NCBI GenBank assembly: GCA_047975205.1 | Contig: JBKEDC010000034.1 | Coordinates: 1 to 41,457, forward strand | Direction: 5' to 3' | Origin: JBKEDC01 sp047975205 | GTDB lineage: Bacteria > Bacteroidota > Bacteroidia > Bacteroidales > Prolixibacteraceae | Length of the DNA: 41,457 bases | Shown here: positions 33,271 to 39,877 of the stretch, piece by piece | Numbering within the stretch: the stretch's first letter is position 1 | Layout of the letters: each line of letters starts with the position of its first letter | Position numbers and translations under genes: made by a program | Notes under the pieces: model-generated | The model's input: the letters and a program-made list of their open reading frames with translations, nothing else | Told to the model about the DNA's origin: nothing | The model's database searches: none

Positions 33271-34263
33271 CTAGCTTTCCAATTCGTTATGAATAATTTC
33301 GGTAATGATGTCGGTAAGATTTCTACCCATAGCTGCTATTTGTTGGGGAACAAAGCTGGTAGCCGTCATGCCCGGCGTAGTATTCACCTCTAAAAAGTAA
33401 AACACATCATCTTTCAGTATAAAGTCAATACGTACAATTCCTTTGCACTCACATAGGTCGTATATCTCAGAAGCTTGCTGCTGAATCTGTGCAGTAAGTT
33501 CAGAAGATATCCTAGCCGGAGTTATTTCTTCTACTTGTCCGTTATATTTTGCATCGTAATCGAAAAACTCATTTTGAGAAATAATCTCAGTTACCGGAAA
33601 TATGTATTCTTTACTCTTCATCTTCACCAATCCGCAAGTAAATTCTGTACCGGCAATGAATTCTTCTATCAACACATCAGGACTTTCTTTCAATGCAGTT
33701 TCAATAGCCGAAACAATCTTGTCTTTCGAACTTACTTTGGTTATACCAAAGCTTGATCCTCCTGAGTTGGGTTTAACAAAGGCCGGCAATCCGAGGTTCT
33801 TCACCACTTCATCAGCATCAATCACATCACCCTTAAAGAAACGCATTTGTTTTGCCATAGGCACACCAAAGCTGCGCAAAAAGTTACTGCAAAAAAACTT
33901 ATTGAAGGTGAGTGCTGCCGATTGCACATCACAACACGAATAAGGCAGTCCGATAAGATCAAAGTAGCCTTGAAGTACCCCATTTTCTCCCGGTGTTCCA
34001 TGAATAGTGATATATGCAAAATCGAAGTTTACCTTTTTACCATCAAGCAGAAAACTAAAATCAGCTTTATTCACCTTGGCTACCGGTTCTTCACTGTTCA
34101 TCACTCGTGCCTCACCCTGTTTTAATTCAACAGCCCAAACATTGAACAAATCTTTATCAATAGAATTACAAACATTTGCTTTGCTCTTCACCGAAACTAC
34201 ATATTCCGATGAATCGCCACCATACACTACTGCTATATTCTTTTTCATACCGACTTCATTCAT
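33271..34263 (-). CDS. ddl: D-alanine--D-alanine ligase
   Basis: 330 residues. Ddl joins two D-Ala with ATP for the cell-wall precursor. ATP-grasp features: FVKPNSGGSSFGI (phosphate-binding loop), VLIEEFIAGTEFTC, and the metal-binding FYFLEVNTTPGMT. The N-terminal VVYGGDSSEYVVSVKS is the substrate-binding start. It begins 3 bases after the stop of rluD, suggesting translational coupling; MKK at 34248 is an alternative start. Order PASTA - rluD - ddl on this strand is a common Bacteroidota arrangement. Confidence 0.95.
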   Translation of the reverse strand: MNEVGMKKNIAVVYGGDSSEYVVSVKSKANVCNSIDKDLFNVWAVELKQGEARVMNSEEPVAKVNKADFSFLLDGKKVNFDFAYITIHGTPGENGVLQGYFDLIGLPYSCCDVQSAALTFNKFFCSNFLRSFGVPMAKQMRFFKGDVIDADEVVKNLGLPAFVKPNSGGSSFGITKVSSKDKIVSAIETALKESPDVLIEEFIAGTEFTCGLVKMKSKEYIFPVTEIISQNEFFDYDAKYNGQVEEITPARISSELTAQIQQQASEIYDLCECKGIVRIDFILKDDVFYFLEVNTTPGMTATSFVPQQIAAMGRNLTDIITEIIHNELES

Positions 34264-34266
34264 TGC

Positions 34267-35316
34267 TTATTCCCCAATCTCTCTATTCGAAACATATTGC
34301 CTCCATTTAGCTATCCCCTCCTGCATATCTGAAGCAATGTCTGAGTCAAATAACATTTCCTCACCCGTAGTAGGGTGAATAAAACCTAATGTTTTAGCAT
34401 GTAAAGCCTGACGCGGCAAAGTTTTGAAACAGTTATTCACGAACTGTCTATATTTTGAGAATGTTGTTCCCCAAAGTATTTTATCTCCGCCGTAAGTGTC
34501 GTCATTAAACAAAGGGTGACCAATATGTTTCATATGTACACGAATTTGGTGTGTTCTCCCCGTTTCCAATACACACTGCACCACGCTAACATATCCCAAC
34601 TCCTCTAATACTTTGTAGTGTGTAATCGCATCTTTTCCGTATCCGTCGCCTTCTTCATATACCCTAAACACCTGACGATTCTTTAAGCTTCTTCCAATAG
34701 CCCCTTCAATAGTTCCTTCTGGCTCTTTTAATCTTCCCCATACTAGCGCTACATATTGACGTTTAGTCGTCTTATTGAAAAACTGCAAGGCTAACTTAGT
34801 TCGAGCTAATTCTGTTTTAGCTACCACCAACAAGCCTGATGTATTCTTATCAATCCGATGCACTAATCCCGGTCGAAGGTCATTCTCATCATTAAAGATT
34901 GGTAAATTTTTGTATCGCCAAGCTAAAGCATTAACTAATGTGCCTGTATAGTTTCCATGACCGGGATGTACTACCAAACCTGCAGGCTTATTAATAACTA
35001 TAAGCTGATCATCTTCGTAAACTACATCTAACGGGATATCTTCCGGAATAATTTTCAACTCATGACGAGGATAGTCCATTACAATACTAACTTCATCATT
35101 AGGTTTCACCTTGTAATTAGATTTTACAGCTTTCCCATTCACCAAAATATTACCGGCATCAGCTGCTTGCTGAATACGACTTCGTGATGCCTTATCGATT
35201 CGATTTACAATATATTTATCAATGCGTAATTGTTTCTGACCCGGATCAACTGTAAGATGAAAGTGTTCAAATAACGCCTGATCTTGGTCTTCTATTTCTT
35301 CAAAGTTTTCGTTCAT
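34267..35316 (-). CDS. rluD: 23S rRNA pseudouridine synthase, RluD type
   Basis: 349 residues. An S4 RNA-binding domain (RIDKYIVNRIDKASRSRIQQ near 30-50) precedes the RluA/RluD catalytic domain with HRIDKNTSGLLVVAK, holding the catalytic Asp. RTHQIRVHMKHIGHPL completes the active site. RluD-type enzymes make pseudouridines in helix 69 of 23S rRNA; the closely related RluC cannot be fully excluded. The upstream PASTA gene ends 3 bases before it begins. Confidence 0.92.
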   Translation of the reverse strand: MNENFEEIEDQDQALFEHFHLTVDPGQKQLRIDKYIVNRIDKASRSRIQQAADAGNILVNGKAVKSNYKVKPNDEVSIVMDYPRHELKIIPEDIPLDVVYEDDQLIVINKPAGLVVHPGHGNYTGTLVNALAWRYKNLPIFNDENDLRPGLVHRIDKNTSGLLVVAKTELARTKLALQFFNKTTKRQYVALVWGRLKEPEGTIEGAIGRSLKNRQVFRVYEEGDGYGKDAITHYKVLEELGYVSVVQCVLETGRTHQIRVHMKHIGHPLFNDDTYGGDKILWGTTFSKYRQFVNNCFKTLPRQALHAKTLGFIHPTTGEEMLFDSDIASDMQEGIAKWRQYVSNREIGE

Positions 35317-35319
35317 TCT

Positions 35320-36171
35320 CTAAAATTCTATATCCGTTTCGTCTGTATATTCTAATTTGGAAGCGTCCTTATCTAACTTCATAAGTTTTGTGCTATCGAC
35401 AGACAACCAAACATCAACTAAGCTGCCATAATCAACATGACTTTCTTGTAGACTGTCTGACATTGGTTTCTGATTCACAATACGTGCATTAAGTGAGTCT
35501 TCAGGTGTAATAATAGAGTTATCATAGATTACGGCACCTAGCATCAGATGTAAGCTATCTAAAACAGCTTGAGCATCTTCTTGGCTAATTCCTCTGAGAT
35601 CAGGGATAATTGATTTACCAACATCTCCTTTTTTACCAACAGTTAAATCAATATAAGCGCCTTTAGCGATAGGCATACCTGACTCTATAGTATTCCCTTG
35701 ATATTGCTGTTCCAGTACCAATCCCTCATATTCCGAAGCTTTATAATTAATATCCCCTATACGCAAGCCTGAAGATTGAATGATACTCACCGCCTGACGA
35801 AAAGATATGTCAGTAAGCTGAGGCATGAGTATTTGCTCCGGATTGGAAGCGCATATTGTCACAAATATTTTCCTTCCTTCTTTCACTTGCTGTCCGGCCC
35901 CGGGCATTTGCTCCAAAATAGTCCCCGGACTTTTATCATCAACAAACAAAGAATCAGAGATTACTAAATTCATTTTTCCTGCTTCAAGCATTGGATCTAC
36001 TTTATTAATGTTTACACCATCTAGATCAGGGACTTCATACGAAACTCCATGATGAGTATAAGTAGATATAGCCGAAAGAGTTATCATAAATCCTACAAGA
36101 AGTAAAATTACTGCTATGATTAATTGAATAAGAAAGCTTCTACTAAATAAAAACGAAAAGAAAGACCTCAT
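35320..36171 (-). CDS. PASTA-domain membrane protein
   Basis: 283 residues. One N-terminal membrane helix (about 15-35, LIQLIIAVILLLVGFMI) is followed by three PASTA repeats, each with the pattern of a VPD/MPQ start, an Ala/Gly-rich helix and a strand ending in VT-V or similar (about 42-110, 113-183, 187-265). PASTA domains bind uncross-linked peptidoglycan or lipid II-like material. Unlike Firmicute proteins there is no kinase or PBP domain. Linkage with ddl supports a wall-related role. Confidence 0.9.
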   Translation of the reverse strand: MRSFFSFLFSRSFLIQLIIAVILLLVGFMITLSAISTYTHHGVSYEVPDLDGVNINKVDPMLEAGKMNLVISDSLFVDDKSPGTILEQMPGAGQQVKEGRKIFVTICASNPEQILMPQLTDISFRQAVSIIQSSGLRIGDINYKASEYEGLVLEQQYQGNTIESGMPIAKGAYIDLTVGKKGDVGKSIIPDLRGISQEDAQAVLDSLHLMLGAVIYDNSIITPEDSLNARIVNQKPMSDSLQESHVDYGSLVDVWLSVDSTKLMKLDKDASKLEYTDETDIEF

Positions 36172-36251
36172 AATTTATACTAAATTGAATGTAACTAAGC
36201 AACAAAAATAAAAGAAATAACTGAGAACTAGTTATCTGCCTAGTCGAAATA

Positions 36252-36632
36252 CTAAACACAATTTCTAAATACACCAAAGAGGATAACTATTATTAAAATA
36301 AAAATACAAGCAGTAGGCCCCATTAATCGTTTACGCAAAAGCTGTACATTTTCGGTTTTATTTTTGATTAATTGCAGAGCCGAACACGCCAACAAGTAAG
36401 GCAGCGAACACACCAAAAGCGGATTATACGAAAAAGCCCGGGCTACATTCAGATGTAGCAGGCAATGTATAGCTCGCTGCGATCCACATCCCGGACATTG
36501 AAATCCTGTAAAAGCTAGAAACGGACAACGAGGAAACAATGAAATTTCATCGGGATCAAAATAAAATATTAAGACTAGAACTAACAGCAACAACAATGTT
36601 ATTATGGGATAGTGCTTTTTATCTAGCTGCAT
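36252..36632 (-). CDS. DUF2752 membrane protein
   Basis: 126 residues. The family mark is FPRCPFLAFTGFQCPGCGSQRAIHCLL, with conserved Cys (C..C..C) and the GCGSQRA motif, set among three membrane segments. Function is unknown. It begins 3 bases after the GYF-CD225 gene, so both are made together; such pairs are frequent in Bacteroidota. Confidence 0.88.
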   Translation of the reverse strand: MQLDKKHYPIITLLLLLVLVLIFYFDPDEISLFPRCPFLAFTGFQCPGCGSQRAIHCLLHLNVARAFSYNPLLVCSLPYLLACSALQLIKNKTENVQLLRKRLMGPTACIFILIIVILFGVFRNCV

Positions 36633-36635
36633 AAG

Positions 36636-37187
36636 TTACACAAAATTGCTCATTGAGTCTAGGCTAAAAAGTGTTCCTGCAAAAAAGAGTATATTTATCA
36701 ATATTGATATTCCAAAACTCACCAAGGCTGCAATAATAGAAATATTTATCCACCTACGTGCTTGCATTGAAGCTCGAAAGGAACCGGCATAATCACCGGC
36801 ATAAAAACGACTTTCCACATGTAAAGCCTGAACAATGCTCACTATTCCGAATGGCATACAACAAAAAAGAGTCACTAAAATAGCTCCTACTAGATATGAT
36901 TTAGGAGGATACGATGGCACTGTTTGGGCATGTAGAGGTGGGGTTTGATTGCCATACGTGTATTCCGTTTGGGGTGGGGGCGGAGGTATTGAACCAAAAT
37001 CTGTATGATTCGATTCTTCTTGCTGAAACAAAACATTTAACTCTTCAACTTCACCTGCCGGTATCCAGTCAGACAACCCAGCATACCAAACCCTTGTTTC
37101 AGTGGTAATTTGTTCTACTTTCAGTTGTTCCAAAGAAAATGGACCAAAATTTTCACCATTCTTAGTATAGAAGAAATGATTGCTCAT
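36636..37187 (-). CDS. GYF_2-like domain fused to a CD225/dispanin (IFITM-like) domain
   Basis: 183 residues. Residues 1-55 (FFYTKNGENFGPFSLEQLKV, TRVWYAGLSDWIPAGEV) are a GYF_2-type domain. A Pro-rich linker (IPPPPPQTEYTY) leads to a CD225 domain: one membrane-associated segment, CCMPFGIVSIVQALHVESRF, YAGDYAGSFRASMQARRW, and a second membrane helix. This is the bacterial counterpart of the IFITM/dispanin family; in animals these proteins alter membrane fusion, while the bacterial role is not known. The ATG at 37187 starts the GYF domain directly. Confidence 0.88.
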   Translation of the reverse strand: MSNHFFYTKNGENFGPFSLEQLKVEQITTETRVWYAGLSDWIPAGEVEELNVLFQQEESNHTDFGSIPPPPPQTEYTYGNQTPPLHAQTVPSYPPKSYLVGAILVTLFCCMPFGIVSIVQALHVESRFYAGDYAGSFRASMQARRWINISIIAALVSFGISILINILFFAGTLFSLDSMSNFV

Positions 37188-37356
37188 AATACAATTTTCA
37201 TTAGTTATTTTATTCAATTCTTATATCATTCGGAGGTAAATTCTCCTACTAAAAATAAGTGTTATTTACCGATAAACATCTTTTATTAGTCAGCGAAGAT
37301 ACAAATATAAGTCTATGTGCACCTATTTTTATCTATTCATACGTTTTTTACTACAA

Positions 37357-38088
37357 CTATCCTTGCATAATTTCACGCATTATGGTCAACGATTTGAACT
37401 CTGTTTCCATCTCAAGGTGAATCTTATAGTATAAGATAAGCGCATTAAATATTGTTCTTCTGTGATGATTCGTAAAGCCTAGACTATACATCCGAGCGTA
37501 ATCAGATTGAAAAAGATTTGCAAATCTCAAGCTATCTTCTACACTCAGATAATGAGGATGAACCGGTTCTTTACGTACAAAAGTAGCCAACATTAAATCA
37601 AAAAATAATTCTTTCTCATTTTCTTTTTCTTTAGGCAGAATACCCAGATACCGAGTAAGTTTGAATAAAAAAACAATCAAAAAATTACTCACTGAACCTT
37701 CCAACGTATCAAATATCATCACTGATGAGAACAAAAAATCAAAAAGTATATTAGAAGGTTCTTCTTCCCTTAACACTTTATTTAATAGCTCTGCTATAAA
37801 TAGGGCTTGCGAACTTTTTTGAATATCAAAAGGAAGGCTTGATAGAGGCGCTGCCAAATGCGCGTTTTTTAATCGCTGCAAACCTAAATTATTAGGCTTG
37901 TGCCACACCTCCAGATCAAGCAAAAAAAGGGACTGAAAAAGATTAATCTTTGTTTTTGATCGTTTTCCATGTATGCCACTAACAATGTATGATTGCTGAC
38001 CGAACGCTTCTGTGTAAATATGAGCAATAATTGAGGAATCTGAATATTTTACGTAATTCAAAAATATACCCCGTGTTTTTACTAGCAC
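37357..38088 (-). CDS. recO: DNA repair protein RecO
   Basis: 243 residues. N-terminal OB fold (TRGIFLNYVKYSDSSIIAHIYTEAFG, then GIHGKRSK) and a helical C-terminal part with YLGILPK. RecO loads RecA onto SSB-covered DNA in the RecF pathway. The four-Cys zinc site of some RecO proteins is not visible, as is common in this phylum. rdgB ends 2 bases before it begins. Confidence 0.92.
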   Translation of the reverse strand: MLVKTRGIFLNYVKYSDSSIIAHIYTEAFGQQSYIVSGIHGKRSKTKINLFQSLFLLDLEVWHKPNNLGLQRLKNAHLAAPLSSLPFDIQKSSQALFIAELLNKVLREEEPSNILFDFLFSSVMIFDTLEGSVSNFLIVFLFKLTRYLGILPKEKENEKELFFDLMLATFVRKEPVHPHYLSVEDSLRFANLFQSDYARMYSLGFTNHHRRTIFNALILYYKIHLEMETEFKSLTIMREIMQG

Positions 38089-38090
38089 GT

Positions 38091-38666
38091 TTATTTATCT
38101 TTTAAATATTGAATAAGCTTTTGAGTCGCTCGAGCTCGGTGACTTACTGTATTCTTTATCGTTAAATCTAACTCTGCAAACGATTTATCATATTCTTGTG
38201 GTTTAAAAATTGGGTCATACCCGAATCCATTACTCCCACATTCTCGTGTCAAAATCTCGCCTGCTATAGTACCCTCAAACAAGTCTTCCTCTCCATTAAC
38301 TATTAAAGCAATTACTGTTTTAAACCGTGCATTTCTATTTAGCTTTCCTTTCAGTTTTGTCAATACCTTTGCCATATTAGCTTTTGAGTCTCTAGACTCA
38401 CCTGCGTAGCGTGCTGAATATACTCCCGGTTCTCCATTTAAAACTTCAATTTCTAAACCAGTATCATCAGCAAAACAATTATATCCATAATTTTGATAAA
38501 CATAACGCGCTTTTTGAAGTGCATTTCCTTCAATCGTTGGTTGAGTTTCAGGAATGTCTTCATGACAACCAATATCAGTTAAACTTAATAATTCAAAACT
38601 ATCGGGAAGCATAGCTTGCACCTCTTTTAACTTGTTTATATTATTTGTTGCAAAAACTAGTTTCAT
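38091..38666 (-). CDS. rdgB: Non-canonical purine NTP pyrophosphatase (RdgB/HAM1)
   Basis: 191 residues. It hydrolyses ITP, dITP and XTP to keep them out of nucleic acids. FATNNINKLKEVQAML at the start is the substrate-binding TxxxxK motif; FADDTGLEIEVLNGEPGVYSARYAG and GFGYDPIF are the catalytic and metal-binding regions; SHRARA completes the pocket. It lies between rimM (18 bases upstream) and recO (2 bases downstream), probably a shared transcript. Confidence 0.95.
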   Translation of the reverse strand: MKLVFATNNINKLKEVQAMLPDSFELLSLTDIGCHEDIPETQPTIEGNALQKARYVYQNYGYNCFADDTGLEIEVLNGEPGVYSARYAGESRDSKANMAKVLTKLKGKLNRNARFKTVIALIVNGEEDLFEGTIAGEILTRECGSNGFGYDPIFKPQEYDKSFAELDLTIKNTVSHRARATQKLIQYLKDK

Positions 38667-38684
38667 AGGAAAATCTTTTAAAGT

Positions 38685-39215
38685 TTATAAGTCAAATATT
38701 CCTTCAGGACATTGCATTTCAAGCACTCTTGTATCCATATCAATTCCAACAACAAAGTCTTCATTGTATGGCACCATAAACTCTGTTTCATTATACAGTA
38801 CTGTAAGCAACATATTACCGACATAGTCATCTACATGCAAAATCTCACCTATTTTACCTCGATTTACATCCTGTAAATGAAACCCTACCAAATCACTTAT
38901 GGTAAAGACGTCATTGCTATTCACGTAATCATTTTCGTGTATATACACAGCCAAACCTACTAATGGTTTAGCATCCTTTTCGTTTTCGATCCATTCCAAT
39001 TGTATTAATGCGGCCTCTCCGGAACGAAAACGAAGTCCACCTTCAGCAATAAAGTAGGGCACAAGCAAACCTTCATGTTCTAAGTAAAGAATTTCAACTT
39101 CTTCCAAGCTATCACCAAATTGATGTTCAAAACGTAAGTTCAGCTCTCCATCTAATCCATGTTGTCTTTGAATGTATCCGATTTTCTTACAGCTAGATTT
39201 TGGTATTGTTTCCAT
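38685..39215 (-). CDS. rimM: Ribosome maturation factor RimM
   Basis: 176 residues. RimM helps mature the 30S head. The N-terminal RimM barrel holds IGYIQRQHGLDGELNLRFEH, and the C-terminal PRC barrel holds LVGFHLQDVNRGKIGEILHV and EFMVPYNEDFVVGID. The ATG at 39213-39215 is the normal start. A perfect -7 element ends only 4 bases upstream, so the mRNA may be leaderless. Confidence 0.93.
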   Translation of the reverse strand: METIPKSSCKKIGYIQRQHGLDGELNLRFEHQFGDSLEEVEILYLEHEGLLVPYFIAEGGLRFRSGEAALIQLEWIENEKDAKPLVGLAVYIHENDYVNSNDVFTISDLVGFHLQDVNRGKIGEILHVDDYVGNMLLTVLYNETEFMVPYNEDFVVGIDMDTRVLEMQCPEGIFDL

Positions 39216-39219
39216 AAAT

Positions 39220-39228
39220 GCAAAAATA
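39220..39228 (-). promoter_or_regulatory. -7 element abutting the rimM start codon
   Basis: TATTTTTGC on the minus strand matches TAnnTTTGC and ends 4 bases before the rimM ATG. No TTTG at the right -33 distance was found. Confidence 0.5.
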
Positions 39229-39512
39229 CACATAATACAAATACTATTCGGATTGAAATTATTTTTTTAATTCTATCAATAAATAAAAAGAAGTTTTATA
39301 CAACAGTAACTTGGGATAAACCATAAATATTTTTCTCCGGTGAATCTTTTCAGTAGTAGAACCTAATTTATATTTTTCAATGCAACCAATCTAATACTAG
39401 ATTGACACGACAAACAAAAATACGACAGAAATGAGATCTTATGGAACTTGTGAATATTCATCTCTCCTTACTAAAGCAAAGCTAAAATACTTATTCAGAG
39501 AGACCAAAAATA
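39229..39512. other. Gap between rimM and the tRNA, no gene seen
   Basis: AT-rich sequence with no supportable gene, repeat or strong hairpin; only the tRNA terminator at its right edge. Together with the leader it makes a gap of about 330 bases. Confidence 0.5.
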
Positions 39513-39542
39513 AAAGCATCTATATTTTCATACAGATGCTTT
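39513..39542 (-). terminator. Terminator of the tRNA gene
   Basis: AAAGCATCT (39513-39521) pairs with AGATGCTTT (39534-39542). On the minus strand it follows the tRNA 3' end by 4 bases and is followed by a T-rich run. Confidence 0.85.
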
Positions 39543-39546
39543 GCAG

Positions 39547-39620
39547 TGGGCCCACCTGGGCTTGAACCAGGGACTCCCTGATTATGAGTCAGGTGCTCTA
39601 ACCAACTGAGCTATGGGACC
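39547..39620 (-). tRNA. tRNA with CAU anticodon (elongator Met or lysidine-modified Ile)
   Basis: 74 bases read on the minus strand. D arm GCTCAGTTGGTTAGAGC; anticodon stem CCTGA/TCAGG around loop CTCATAA, anticodon CAT; T arm CCTGG-TTCAAGC-CCAGG; discriminator A, CCA not encoded. The acceptor stem 5' strand GGTCCCA and 3' strand TGGGCCC pair at six positions but clash at 3-70 (U against C). C4-G69 and C5-G68, features favoured by TilS, are present, so Ile2 is possible as well as Met. It is not the initiator type. The mismatch coincides with the composition break described in the findings. Confidence 0.85.
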
Positions 39621-39877
39621 GCTCTTCCTGTGCCGGTCTTACCGAAAATCCGAATGTCGTTTCACCGAAAGCGGGTGCAATATTACTGCTTTTTTCGGAA
39701 ATTTCCAAAAGAAAGAATTTATTTCACTTTTTCCTTTCTTGTCCCAATTCTGATTTCCACCTTTGGCGTTACATTCATTTTAACTGTTTTATCTCCTGTG
39801 GTAAGTTCTTTCTTACCTTATTAACCCTCTATAAAAAAATAGGGCATCACAATTGGTAGGTGGGCCACCCTCCTTTT
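39621..39877. other. tRNA leader and ispG 3' flank, GC-richer part
   Basis: No gene. TAATATTGC on the minus strand (39677-39685) fits a -7 element for the tRNA, about 57 bases upstream of its 5' end. A short GGTGGCCCACC-like palindrome lies at about 39860-39869, just past the ispG stop. Confidence 0.5.
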
